From Prorocentrum cordatum (taxonomy: Eukaryota > Sar > Dinophyceae > Prorocentrales > Prorocentraceae), in the NCBI GenBank assembly GCA_963575745.1, contig CAUYUJ010003636.1, forward strand, positions 184,001 to 248,000: DNA of 64,000 bases, written 5' to 3'. The translations under genes and the position numbers were made by a program. Each line of letters begins with the position of its first letter. Position 1 is the first letter of the stretch. The notes below the pieces were generated by a model, which was not told where the DNA came from, did not search any database, and saw only the letters and a list, made by a program, of their open reading frames with translations. Shown here in pieces: positions 9,285 through 19,225 of this stretch.

Positions 9285-9844
9285 TCAGCCCCGCGCCCTC
9301 CTCGAGCATGAGACCATCTTGTCTGACATCCATATGTCGCGGCTCTCGGCGTCGGTCATCTGCTGATCGCGCCTCGCCGCGAACTGCATGAGGCTCTCCT
9401 TCGAGCCCTTCGTGCACTCGAACAGTGCCCTGCGACCTGCCCTGCGCATGTCGTCGCCCTCTCGCTGGCCGCTCATGAGGTCCATTCTCTCGAGGAGGGT
9501 GTCCAGCCAGCGGGGCCCGCAAAGCGCGTTCTCGCTGATGTCCCCGAACTTCGCCTGCATCGCCCAGTCGAACAGCTTCAAGAAACGTTCCGACCGTCTC
9601 CACAGCTGCACGTCAGCGTTGCGATTCCACCGCTGGATCGCCTTCTTCCACAGGCGGTAGTGGCCCCATCCCGGCCAGGTGGGCGGGTCTGAGTATTCAC
9701 CTTCTGACCAGCCGCCCTCGTTCCAGTTGTGGCTCCTCCAGCCGCCCTTGTCGTCGTCCTGCCAGTCGGAGTCCCTGACGCCGTCTCGCTTGGCGCCCTG
9801 CTGCTGTCGGCCCCCGGGGCCTGGCTAGGCACTCTCCAGGCCAC
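9285..9844 (-). pseudogene. Copia gag N-terminal region
   Basis: Translated from about 9830 the frame gives AKRDGVRDSDWQDDDKGGW, then PPTWPGWGHYRLWKKAIQRW, then MQLWRRSERFLKLFDWAMQA and MDLMSGQREGDDMRRAG. This is the globular gag region ahead of the zinc knuckle, in the same frame as the knuckle except between the frameshifts near 9305 and 9080. The left breakpoint of the 19-kb tandem unit falls inside it at 9397; a truncated copy is at 37162-37609. Confidence 0.7.
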
Positions 9845-10035
9845 CTTTGCAGGTTAAGGGTACTTTCCCGTCAATGGGATGGCGCGCTGTGAACTCGGCG
9901 GTGGTTCATGGATTGCTTAAGGTTTGTTCCCGTGGTTTAAGGTTGGGTTTCGCCCAACCCCCCAGGCTTATGGTTTCAAATCGGTGGTTTATGCGATCTT
10001 GGCGTTTGCCAAGACGCATGCACGGTTGAAGGTCA
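9845..10035 (-). promoter_or_regulatory. Retroelement leader / 5' flank with CCATTGACGGGAAAG motif
   Basis: Just upstream of gag the minus strand carries GTTCACA, CCATCCCATTGACGGGAAAG and CCCTTAACC. A second copy of this block occurs on the plus strand at 57948-58022. The same region holds GTGAACTCGGCGGTGGTTC (plus strand, 9892) and GGTGGTTTATG (near 9982), the seed words of the TTTATGGGTGG minisatellite further right. It may be the inner edge of an LTR plus leader; I cannot point to a primer-binding site. Confidence 0.45.
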
Positions 10036-10174
10036 TCTCACAAGGCACGCCAGCTATACGCTTGGCAACGCTCCGCTACCACATGCAAGCTTGACCGCGG
10101 TGCCGAGAGCAAGAAAACGATGGCAGCAACTATAATCTCAAGTCCCGCGGTAGCGCGGAGATGCACTTGAACGG

Positions 10175-10196
10175 TTCGAGCCAAAATGGCCACGGA
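10175..10196 (-). other. Relict DinoSL, inner copy
   Basis: The minus strand reads TCCGTGGCCATTTTGGCTCG-AA: 19 of 22 matches with no indels. It is the best-preserved leader in the window and is duplicated at 37940-37961. Confidence 0.7.
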
Positions 10197-10437
10197 AGGA
10201 GCTGGTGGGATGAGCGGGAAGAGGCGGTGGGGGAAACGAAGTTTGAGAAGGAGGGGCAAGGATATGACATCGGGATGAGTAGAATGGGAGGGGAGGGGGA
10301 ACGAGGGGCAGGAGGACGAGGCTGTGGAGTAGGAGGGATTTTCCGCATTGGTAGAATGGTTGCCCCCCCCCTTCCCAAATGCCCCGCAGGACACTGGGAA
10401 AAGAGAACAAGGAGGGGGCTAGCGGACGGCGACAGCG
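10197..10437 (-). other. Segment between two relict leaders
   Basis: About 240 bp lie between two same-strand relict leaders. On the minus strand it is pyrimidine-rich, and the three long overlapping ORFs there are low-complexity read-through. I see no gene. Two leaders in series indicate that an already retroposed sequence was transcribed, trans-spliced and retroposed again. Confidence 0.4.
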
Positions 10438-10461
10438 CTTGAGCCAATATGGCAACAAGGA
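10438..10461 (-). other. Relict DinoSL, outer copy
   Basis: The minus strand ends GCCATATTGGCTCAAG, 15 of 16 identical to the leader 3' end, preceded by TCC-TT-GTT, a 2-nt insertion and one mismatch. It is duplicated at 38202-38225. Confidence 0.65.
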
Positions 10462-11786
10462 GGGAGAAGAGGAGGAGGAGGAGGAGGAGCAGCAGGAGGA
10501 GAAAGCACACGGGGTAGCAAAGAGCAGAACGAGGATGAGGAGCAGGAGGAGGAAGAGGAGGAATATTCATTCCTGCGGGTGGCGGCCCTGTCATCCAGAG
10601 CAAACTTCGACGAAACGGCCGAGCCACCTGGCTCGAAAACAGGTGCGAGCGGCGCATCGTCTTCTTTGTTGCTTCCTCCTTCCTGCCTCATTCCTCCTCC
10701 TACCTGCCTTCCCCTCCTACCTCCTCCTTTACCTCCCCCTCCTGAACCCCCCTCCTTCCTCCTCCCTCCCTGTTGCTCTTTACTTCTTGTCGTCGTCCTC
10801 TTCTCCTTCAGCTTCCTCCGAGTGATCCCTCTCTTCCTCCTCCTCCTCCTCCTTCTCCGCCTCCTCGTGCGGCGCGCCGCTCGAAAAAGGTAGTGTGGCG
10901 GCCTATAGGCCCAACATCACTGTGAAGCGGCCCAACGCCGCTGCCCTCTCCTTGTACATGGATGACCCCGCGGCCTGCGCCGCGAGGTACTCTGTGTTGT
11001 AGTTCGAAATCGCACGAGCCACATCCTGGCTGACCGCCTGGATGGGGGAGGGAAGATGAGGAGGTCCGCCTCATCGTCGACCCCCTCCTCATGGTCCGCC
11101 TCCTCATCCTCCTCACCATCACCTTCATCATCTAATTCCTGATCCGCTTCATCACCCCCTTCCTCATCTAAGTCGTGATCCGATCCATCCCTACCGCCCC
11201 CACCCGCATCATCATCATCCCCCTATGCCCTGCCATCGTTGCCATCATCGTCATCATCGTAAACACCTCCTTCCGCCGATCCCGTCCTCGTCATCCACGC
11301 CCGCGCGACCCTATCATCTTCCCCTATAGCCGAATCGTGTTCTTGATCATCGTACGCGTCATCGTCATTCTTGTCTTCGTGATATTCGTAGTCATGCAGG
11401 TCATCCTCATCAACGTCCTAGCCTGCCTCATCCTCACCATTCGCCTCACCGTCTTTCCCTCATCCCCTGTAGTTTTTCAGCACCATCTCATTATCCCTAG
11501 GATATCCTCAGTCTCGTCGTCATCCTAATGGGTTGATTCCTGATCCAGACTACCATCCTCATGAACGTCCTATGCCTCATTTTCATGTTGTCCGAAAACC
11601 CATCCTCGTTCATTGTCTGATCGATCCTCCTCCTCCTTCTCCTCTTCCTCCCCCTCCTTATGCTCATCCGCCCTCAACTCCCGCCTCATCTTCCCTCCTC
11701 CTCCCTCTTCCTTGGTCCTCGTCCCTTTGCCCCCTAGGAGCGGCGGGTGAAGGGGAAGGAAGAGAAGGAGGATGAGGGCGAGAGGA
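10462..11786. repeat. Purine/pyrimidine-asymmetric low-complexity tracts
   Basis: This stretch has no credible gene. It consists of GGA-rich plus-strand sequence (10462-10570), CCT-rich sequence (10665-10870), then CATC/CCTC-rich sequence (11060-11740) with many short imperfect repeats of TCATCCTC. Many overlapping ORFs on both strands here are products of this bias (runs of L, P, I, V or E). A short non-repetitive island lies at about 10885-11040. It is duplicated at 38226-39544. Confidence 0.6.
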
Positions 11787-12600
11787 TCAATGGTCAGGGC
11801 GGGGTAACTCAGGCCGGAGGAGGAGGACTCGCTGGTTTGAGTCGGAGGAAGTGGAAGATCGAGGATGGGAGGGGGCAGGAGGAGGAGGAGGAGTTCGAAG
11901 CACGGCGCCGTCTTGGCGTTCTCCGCGTGGAGCAGCGGCAGCACGATGAGATGGCTCAGCGGCATCTTCTTGGTATGCTGGAGCTCCAGCGGGCGGTGCA
12001 AAGGCATGATCATCGTGCCCCGTGCAGAATCTCACCAATCTTCAAATGCATAATCGTCGAGGCCTGGATGCCGTTGCTGCCGTCTTCCGTCTCCGCGAAC
12101 TTCAAGAACTCCTTGAGCGACGCGCCGTTCTGCAGCACTGTCGCCGCCTCGTGGCACATGATGCGGGTATCCTTCGCGCGTGCAATCACCATGCACTCGA
12201 AGCCCACGAGAGGAACGGACGCTGGACCCCAACGAGGGCAATCGGCCTTGATCGTCATCAACCACGGCGATACACCACCCGTACAGAGCTCGAAGTAGCC
12301 GTCGCCCAACGCCTCCACGTCGGTAACCACCCAGTCGCTCGTCACGCGACCCAGGCAGCCTAGCCAGTTCTGGCCTTTGGGGTTGAATGAGCTGTCGTGA
12401 ACCTTGATCTTGTTATCGATGGCCTCGGAGTTAGTCTGGATGATCCTGGAGACCGCATTGTGCACCTCAGAATTTGGGTCGTTCCACACCGTGAACTTGA
12501 AGGGGTCGATGCTGCTGCCATTCAGTGCCACGGGGCCCTGGAAAGCAGAGGTTTCTTCAGCTTGCCGCCCTTGGCGCAGGGCTCGCTGACCAAGGACTTC
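11787..12600 (-). pseudogene. Unrecognised protein fragment A (U1)
   Basis: The frame 12531-12010 gives about 170 residues of ordinary composition (FKFTVWNDPNSEVHNAVSRI, WLGCLGRVTSDWVV, GYFELCTGG, GFECMVIARAKDTRIMCHEA). The listed start is a GTG and the frame stays open upstream (AEETSAFQGPVALN), so the true start is not here. Past 12010 a second frame continues with Ala/Pro-rich sequence to 11787. U3 carries the matching fragment at 39771-40232. Coding-like quality is good, function unknown. It may be the last exon of the gene represented by fragments B-D. Confidence 0.5.
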
Positions 12601-12907
12601 TTCTCGGCGCCCCCCTCATGGAGTAGATCGCCCTGGAGATGTCGTCGGCGAGCTCCTTCGCGAAATTGCATTTCATCAGCCTGCGCATTATCTTGATGCG
12701 CTTGTTGTAGTGGCTCATGTACTCGATCTGCTTGCCGCGTCCGCCCTTCCCGTTGAGATGCCGAAGGCCGTCCAACTGAGTACACGCCTGCTTCTTCGTC
12801 TTCTCGATCTCGTCTATCTTGGAATGAAGCCTAGCAGAATACCCGGCGAAGCTCGACTTGTTGCAGTCAGCACCGAGCCTCGACATCTTCCTGAATCTCC
12901 TGCGCAA
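12557..12907 (-). pseudogene. Unrecognised protein fragment B (U1)
   Basis: About 100 residues rich in Lys/Arg and helix formers: FAGYSARLHSKIDEIEKTKK, YNKRIKIMRRLMKCNFAKEL, ADDISRAIYSM. It looks like a basic coiled coil. Frame differs from fragments A and C, so either introns or frameshifts separate them. In U3 most of its C-terminal half is missing because of a ~164-bp deletion near 40200-40325. Confidence 0.45.
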
Positions 12908-13450
12908 TACTGCTGATGCTCTTGATCAGCTCGTCGGTCGGCATGTCAAGGTCTTTCTGCGCCTCGTTGCCCACGGCGTCGCTGGCGGCCCTGAGCTGAC
13001 ACACGTAGCCCGACCCAGTAGCCATGAAACCAGCGTGCACGTGGGGCGCCATCTCACTCCAGTGCCGCTTCACCTCCATGAACACGACGGGCTCCATCTT
13101 CTCGATGTCCTCCAGCGTCGGCGCGACGCGCCCCCCGGTGGCGTCGTCAATGTTGATATCCGACTTGGGTTTGAAGAGCTTGGTCTTGCCGCCCTTCTCA
13201 GACGGCGCCCCCTTCTTCAACTTCGCGCCGTCCTTGCTTGTGTCTGGGGCCTCAGCTCCCCGAAGCGCCTCGCGAGGCGACGTCGCCACACCGACCGTGG
13301 AGGCGTCCAAGGTGTCCACGCTGTCGGCCCTGGAGCGGCTGTCGCCGAAGGTCAGGTAGTGCTCGGCTGAGCGGGCGTTGGTCGGAACATGCGACGGCGG
13401 CATTCGACCATCGCAGGACGAAGCAGCAAAACCGACGACTTGGCCATGAG
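12867..13450 (-). pseudogene. Unrecognised protein fragment C (U1)
   Basis: The supported part of this frame begins near RMPPSHVPTNARSAEHYLTF and continues TSPREALRGAEAPDTSKDG, DINIDDATGGRVAPTLEDIE, FMEVKRHWSEMAPHVHAGFM, DMPTDELIKSISSIAQEIQE. Upstream codons of the same ORF are a shadow of fragment D. The join to D near 13430 is out of frame by two extra bases here and by one extra base in U3, where a 1-nt indel distinguishes the copies. An intron or an old frameshift could explain this. Confidence 0.5.
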
Positions 13451-14173
13451 GCGCCTGCGCTTCACCTCCGCATCGAGCGCAGACGTCTCCATCTCCACCT
13501 GCATGCTGCAATTGGACTTGGACTCGCCTTTGGACGCCCTGACCCGACCGATGCCCTTCGTAGCTATCTTCTGCAGAACTTTCACCTCGCCGTCTTCCAC
13601 CCACGTCACGTCGTACTTGCCCTTCTGCTCTGCGCGAATCCGTCCAAGCTCAAGCGTGCTCTCCTCATCTGTCTTCCTGTGCCAGAACCCCTCGAACGCC
13701 ATGAACTCCGTCCGAGAGACGGTAATGTCGTCATCGGTCCCCTTCTGAGTCTCTTTCGATCTCGTCTCTGTCACGGTGAAGAACCTCTTGGTCACCTCCC
13801 TGGCGCTGTCCCTCGCGACCTTGGCAGGGCCGATCCAAGGACGGATGCGTTCTTGCCAAGCGGGACGGTCGAGCCCGAAGTCCTGGTTCATTTTATCAAC
13901 CACGTGCTGCGGCGCTCCCTCCAGGAAGCGGTCGTGGGCCCGTATCGCATTGAACTAACGCCCGTGGAGACACATGCCTTTCCAATCTGTCTTGCTCGTG
14001 TCTGCGCGCGCAATGTCCATCTCGCAGAGACCGCACTGGAAGCACAGGGGGTCTCCAACACCAGGCCCCTCTCCCAGCATCTCCTCGTCCGCCACGACTG
14101 AAGCAGCCGTGCTGCACCAAATGCCGCGGCAAGGAGGGGCAAGCGCTGTCACCGCCAGCTCCTGTGAGCCCAA
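13352..14173 (-). pseudogene. Unrecognised protein fragment D with in-frame TAG (U1)
   Basis: One frame runs from about 14173 to 13352 with a single TAG at 13955-13957. Before it: CFQCGLCEMDIARADTSKTD and WKGMCLHGR, with a possible CxxC zinc-binding pair. After it: FNAIRAHDRFLEGAPQHVVD, KMNQDFGLDRPAWQERIRPW, TVTETRSKETQKGTDDDITV, YDVTWVEDGEVKVLQKIATK. The last ~25 residues are out-of-frame read-through. The same TAG is present in U3 (41708-41710), so it predates the duplication, or the codon is spliced out or read through. A possible relict leader lies just upstream. Confidence 0.55.
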
Positions 14174-14185
14174 AGTGGCTTGAGG
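14162..14185 (-). other. Possible relict DinoSL upstream of fragment D
   Basis: The minus strand reads AGCCACTTTGGGCTCACAG. Against the leader 3' part it has one mismatch and two single-base insertions; the 5' third is poor. It lies on the correct strand at the upstream edge of fragment D. Copy in U3 at 41915-41938. Confidence 0.35.
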
Positions 14186-14442
14186 CCAAGCGGTGTTCGG
14201 TCGTTTGCTTCCGGCGCTCCAGTTGGGCCTTCATTGGGGGCACATGTTGGGGGCCTTCATTGGGGCAAAGTTGGGAGCCTTCAGCGTTGGCACTCTGCAC
14301 TGACATCTGCTCTAGCATTATGCCTGCCTGCGCGCACCGAGACGCGCCACTGCAGCACAACGATTACGTAGTCAGAGGACGTCAACCGCTTGCTACTGCC
14401 CAAGGTCTTTAACCTTCTGGAGGCCCGCTTCTGTCTGCTTGG
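14186..14442. other. No gene seen; short direct repeat TTGGG-CCTTCATTGGGG
   Basis: No coding sequence is supported. Three imperfect copies of a TTGGGNGCCTTCA word lie at about 14224-14283. The stretch leads into the CTGTCTGGTAGG minisatellite. Confidence 0.4.
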
Positions 14443-14866
14443 AGTCTTGTTTTGCTGGGTTCTTATTTTGTTGCTGTCTGGTAGGCGTGTTTCGCTGTTT
14501 GGTAGGTGTTCACTAGCAGTGCTGTCTGGTAGGTGGTGTGTCGGTTTCTGGTGGGTGTTGTGTTGCTGTCTGGTAGGTGTTTTTCTGTTGTCTGGCAGGT
14601 TTCATTTTTTCTGCCTGGTAGGTGGTAGGCTGCTGTCTGGAAGGTGTTAGTTTGCTTCCTGGTGGGTTTATGGTGCTGTCTGGTAGGTGTTCGTTTGCTG
14701 TATGGTAGGTTTCGTGTACTGTCTGGTAGGTGTTCTTTTGCTGTCTGGTAGGTTTCGTCTGCTGCCTGGTACGCGTTATGTTGCTGCCTGGTGCATGTCT
14801 TTTGCTGTCTGGTAGGTGTCATGGTTGCTGTCTGGTAGGTGTTCTTTACTGGCTGGTAGGCAGCCC
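14443..14866. repeat. CTGTCTGGTAGGTGT minisatellite (U1)
   Basis: About 18 degenerate units of GCTGTCTGGTAGGTGTT occur with a spacing of roughly 20-26 bp. All units are in the same orientation and several frames stay open across the array (repeats of LSGR or TRQ). The array is copied with few changes at 42196-42619. Confidence 0.85.
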
Positions 14867-14922
14867 GTGGATCAAAAGGAGAGGGATGAGCAGTGAATCA
14901 GGACAATCAGGCGAGAGAGTTC

Positions 14923-15900
14923 TCATGCAATCATCAGCCTGAAATACCTGCTGATGCCAGCGTCTTGGCCTCTCGATGCGGCCTCCGAGCGTCGCCGCAC
15001 GATGCGGCCACATAACTCCAAACGGTCTACGCAGCTAGATGATGAAGCAGCTGCAACTTCAAACACAATAATATTCCACAGATGAGGGCTCACGACTGTT
15101 GTTTGCAATGCGAGACTCACGATTGCCGAGTCCTCGGGCCCATATTGCACCCCACCTCGAAAAATACCTTGTAGTTCGTGCTCTCGGCGGGCAGCTCCCC
15201 CAACTTCACTGGGAACCTCGAGCCCAACTTGTCGATGAAGCCCTGCTGGATGCCAGCCGGGACGTCCTCCCACCTGTCCCAGCGGGACGCTGCCGTCATG
15301 ATCAGCTTCTCCGTGGTTGTTTTTCGTCCTCAGGGGACGCAGTGGCGGCGACTGCGAGCGAGGAGCCTCGGCCGCCGCCGCAGCGCTCTTGCTGGCACTC
15401 TGGCCCTTGTCTGGGGGGCGCGGCGCCGCTGCCGAAGCCGATGGCGTTTGTGTGATCCTGACCGCTGCTGCCGCGAGCTCCTTTTTGAGCGAGTACTGCG
15501 GCGTCGGAGCCTCACTGAGCTTCTTCGCCACATCGGCGAAGCGTACAACTGGAGGTGGCGCGGCCTGCCGCGATGAGGCACTGCCTGCTGTCCCTGGCGT
15601 TGGCGATGGGATATTGACCATCTTCTCTGGGCGGGCTGGCTCTAGCGAGCGGCGATGCTGCAGCACTTCAGCTGGAATGGTGTTGGCGTAGTCTTCTGGC
15701 ACCATAGGGTCCGTGAGGGAGTCGGGCGGCCCTTCCCATTGGGTCTCGCCCGATGGGAACATCTCGAGCGTGTCTGGCTCAATGGGCGGCTGCGTGCCAT
15801 CCTCTGCGACGACGTGCTGCTTCGACTTTGGAGGCGCCATGACTTGGAACTCTGGTGCGTGAGCAGACAAGAACGCGTGGAAACTAGAGCACCGAGCCAA
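14923..15900 (-). pseudogene. Unrecognised Ala/Pro-rich protein, frameshifted (U1)
   Basis: The first ~200 residues look coding: MAPPKSKQHVVAEDG (an internal ATG near 15840 is a likely start), then TLEMFPSGETQWEGPPDSLT, VVRFADVAKKLSEAPTPQYS and LKKELAAAAVRI. Near 15320 the reading moves to another frame, where 15299-15117 gives MTAASRWDRWEDVPAGIQQG, FIDKLGSRFPVKLGELPAES and TNYKVFF. The remainder of the 325-residue ORF is out of frame. Disorder-prone N-terminus, more globular C-terminus; no family recognised. It could be the 5' part of the same gene as fragments A-D, since strand and order fit, but the minisatellite lies between. Confidence 0.5.
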
Positions 15901-16454
15901 CGCGCTATCACGACAGCCCTGGAACGGGGCGTCGGCACGCTCGGTGCCCCACGAAGGAATTGGAGGATGAGGAGGGGTCAGACGAGGAGAAGAGGATGAC
16001 TGGGAATGCAGAGGCTACGTTGGGAGCTGCATCGTGAGCTGGGGCAGGACGAAGAAGAGGAGGAAGAAGGCAACTGGATGGCCTGCCAAGGAAGAGGAGC
16101 AGAAACCCCGAGGAAACGCAAATCTGATCTGCGCCCACGACGGGGGGGCAGGCTGTGGAAACACTACACCCCAGAGGGGGTGTCCAAGGATTGAATCCAG
16201 AATCTCAAAGCGGAGCTTTAGTATGGCATCATGTTTGGCATTGGGCAGCCAGTTTGGGGTCCCACCGGACTGGCGGCGGCCGTTCAAAAAGTCTGTTGGG
16301 GCCACGGCCTGCGGTGCAAACAGTGTTTGGGGATCGCCGAACGACCTCGGGGTGCAAGCACTGTCAAGTTTTCTTTGCGTTGGCGCCATCCTACTTCACG
16401 ACGCCCACGCATGCACGGTGACATCTCTAGTGTGCATCACAACAGACTACCACC
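15901..16454. other. No gene seen
   Basis: Short ORFs on both strands lack family similarity or convincing composition. The GAAGAAGAGGAGG-rich piece near 16045-16070 accounts for an acidic run on the plus strand. It is copied in U3. Confidence 0.4.
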
Positions 16455-19118
16455 ACGCGCGCGTGTACCTGCGTCGTGCGCGGGCCCTGTCGGCCAGCCT
16501 GCGATGTGCGCTGTTAGTTCCCCTTTGTTGCGGGCACCCCTGCATGGCCATTTCAGTTCCCAAGACAGCGTAGCGGGTTGCTTTTTGTGGGCCCACAGAC
16601 TCCACCGCGCGCGTACGCGCGCCGTGCGCTGGCCAAGTTGCCTAGCGTGTGGTGCGAGCATGTCAACGTCTAAACCCATCTGGCGACAACTCAGGGCCCG
16701 CCCCAGGTCCACTGCCAGCATGGTCGTTCCTCTGGTGAGGATAATTCAGAATTGGCCACACGCGCATGCGCGCGTCGTGCGATGACCAAAATCAAGTGTC
16801 ACGTGGTAGGCCACTGCTATCTGGCAGCCTCCTCTTTTCGAAGACGCCAGAGGTTCAATCTTGGTTTGCAACCCACCATGGTACCTCTTGTAGCTTGGGG
16901 TATATAAGCCCCAGCAAGCGCGCGCGTGTGCGCGTCGTGCGTTGTCCCAAGCGATTGGCTTCATGGGCCAAGGCTGACTTCTGCATCTACATCGGTAACG
17001 GCTGTAGGCTTCAGATTAGTTCATAGGTGGCGTGGCGGGGTTTCTGTTGCTGGTGTTGCAGAAGCCACGGGCTGCTGTCTCGCGTGCGCGCGCAGCGCGC
17101 TGACCCAACCTAAAGGCGTATAGTGGGCCATGCCTGCTTCCGAAATCCAATCGGTCACCGCTAAGGGTCCGCCTTGACTTCTGAGACAACGCCGTTGCGT
17201 CCGCACGGTGGGCAGCGCAGAGCCCACCACGCGCGCGCGTACGCGCGCCGCGTGATTTCCCAACCGACCTGCATGCGGCGAGCCCAATGTAGCGCTATGT
17301 CATCCTATCGGCCAGCGCGAATTGCCCGCTTGGATTGAGTCGACGTGCCATCTGTCTTGCCGCTGGTGTTTCCGAACCCCGCGCGCGCGCGCGCGTCGGC
17401 GCTAGTCACTGATTGGCGCTTGATGGGCCCGCGCGAACGCTGAGCGCAAAATATGGGTTTTGGTGGCGTTTCACTCTGGTGCCAGAGCCAACTTTGCGAC
17501 TTCCCGATTGCGGGCAACGCGCGTTCCACTTCGCGCGCGTACGGGCGCCGCGGGCCAGCCCCGACAAGTTCGCGTTGTGCCCGCGTGCCCCCGCTCTATT
17601 GCCCAACTTTTTCTCGCGGCTCATTGCCCGACCAAACGCCTAAGCCGACGCGCTGGCCCCCTTGGCGCTGGGGCCATGCGCTTATCGCGCGCGCGACGCG
17701 ATCAGGCCCGCGTCGGCTTACGCGCGGCGCGCATGGGCTGGCGGCGACGCCCAATCGGTCACCCCTGAGGGCACCACTTCTTTTCCATTGCGGCGCGACG
17801 GCTTCTTTGTCGAGGGCAGCTCGCAGTTCAAGTCCCACTTCGCGCGCGCGTCCGCGCGGCGTGCGCTGCGGCCCATAGGGCCTGTTCCACGCGTGACGGA
17901 CCCGCGGTGACGTTTGCGTCCACGCGGCGCATCGCCGCCACCTTGCGGGCCCCACTTCTTGTCCCGAGGAGGCGCGGAAGTGCGCGAATTCTGGAACCAG
18001 CAACTCGCGCGCGCGCCGCGCAGGCAACTTCCCGAGATGCCAAGTGCCTGCACGCGTCGGCGCAACGTCACATTCGAAATCCGAAAACACCTATGCCGCC
18101 ACTTGGAGGCGGTGGTTGGGGGAGGGGGCTTGCGCGAGTGCTTGGACCATAGTGGCTGGTGACGCGTTGGGTCGCGCGGCAGAGGCCACCGCCGCGCGCG
18201 CGTGCGCCGCGGGCTTACATAATCGGTCGACGTTGGGTGCGCCAGCCAGCGGTGGCTCGCGACCGATGGGCAGTCATCGCTAAGTGGGGGCTTCGAATGT
18301 CCAAGGCAGCGCTGCGGTTATTAATTCTTGGGGGCCGCGCGGCCCAACGCGCGCCCAAGCGCGCGCGCGTCGTGGGACCGACGCTCGGCGGGCGCGTGAT
18401 GGGGCCATGCGTGCGCCGAAATCCGAACACCCTCCGCTTCGGGTTCATTCCGAATTCCAGCAGCAGCGCGTCGGTCTCCACACTGTGGGCGCCAGAACCA
18501 CGACGCACCCGCGTGCGCGCGTCTTTTGCTGGCCCAGCAAGTTGGCGCGCAGCGGGTCACCGTCAATTTTGAAAGTCTAGCGCCGCCCGCCCTCGGTCCA
18601 TTAGGGCACCGAAAGCAGCGTCGCGCATTCTCTGGTGCGGAAGGCTCGGTGCCGCCACGCGCGCGCATATACGCGTGGCGCGTTGGTCCACACCGAACGG
18701 CGCGCGATGGGCATACTATATCAAAGGCAGCGTCAGGCCCCAATCGGCCACCGTTGATGTCGAGCTGCGGTTTCCAGGCCGTCGTGGTACCTTCGCCGCC
18801 GTTGCGGCTGCAGAAGTGGCGTCACGCGCGCGCGTGTGCGCGCCGCGCGCTCGCGCAGCCGACTGATGCGCGGCGGGCGCGGGTTAACTCCCCGATGCAA
18901 TGCCACGCCGCCAAAAGCTCGAACTACTGTCCAGGCCGACGTCGCTTGGCCTCCGTAGTGGATGTCGCAGAAGCCACAACGCGCTTGGCAAGCGGCCCGC
19001 CCGTCGCGCGGGTCACCCGCAATCCGTTCCGTCACCGCTGAAGTTTCGCGATGGTGCCCAGGGCAGCAGCAGGGCACCTTGCGCTTGTTGTATTGCAGAA
19101 TCAGCCACGCGCGCGGCG
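16455..19118. repeat. Array of CG-alternating palindromic cores, ~155-bp period (U1, left part)
   Basis: Eighteen cores with centres near 16466, 16613, 16766, 16928, 17090, 17240, 17396, 17540, 17695, 17851, 18016, 18203, 18370, 18522, 18669, 18835, 18985 and 19115. The mean spacing is about 156 bp (range about 130-187). The core is about CCACNACGCGCGCGTACGCG followed by CGCCGTGCGCTGGCCCAA; GCGCGCGTACGCGCGC inside it is a perfect palindrome. Spacers show little similarity to one another. No gene is supported; long GC-driven ORFs on both strands are shadows. Copied at 44210-46873. Confidence 0.7.
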
Positions 19119-19225
19119 GTTGACCTTAGCGACGCGCGGGCCACAAGAATTCGAGCTTTGTTCTTGGACGCAGCGAAAGACCACATCAGTTTTCAAATCG
19201 GCACTGTGGCTTTACACTGAGGGCA

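Larger units (their letters stand above)
701..9844 (-). mobile_element. Decayed Ty1/copia-type retrotransposon
   Basis: Read right to left, the domains come in the order gag, CCHC zinc knuckle, retropepsin-like protease, PPC/EHP domain, HHCC plus DDE integrase, RVT_2 reverse transcriptase, RNase H. Integrase before RT is the Ty1/copia order. Lesions seen: frameshifts near 9305, 9080, 4950, 4835, 2875 and 1015; in-frame stops at about 5454 (TAA) and 4647 (TAG); a 16-bp tandem repeat at 2270-2346 inside RT; and a foreign cDNA at about 5.7-7.6 kb. I could not recognise a matching pair of LTRs by eye. The gag end is also the left breakpoint of the 19-kb tandem unit, so only this copy still has the downstream pol domains. 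Confidence 0.85.

Noticed and set aside
701-9844. LTRs for the copia element
   Set aside because: I compared the 700 bases at each end by eye and found no convincing direct repeat; a computed self-alignment would be needed.
10130-10657. Leu-rich ORF resembling a signal peptide or membrane protein (minus strand)
   Set aside because: Translation of a GGA/CCT tract and of two relict leaders (VAILAQA, PWPFWLEP); not a protein.
11175-11528. Ile/Val-rich plus-strand ORF that looks like membrane segments
   Set aside because: Produced by CATC/GTC repeats; the opposite strand is open for the same reason.
16896-16913. TATA box in GGGGTATATAAGCCCC
   Set aside because: It is a small palindrome inside a spacer, with no gene downstream. 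Dinoflagellate promoters generally lack a canonical TATA box.
16455-19118. Many ORFs of 100-200 codons on both strands
   Set aside because: They are Ala/Arg/Pro-rich, overlap on both strands and come from the GC-rich periodic cores; none matches a family.
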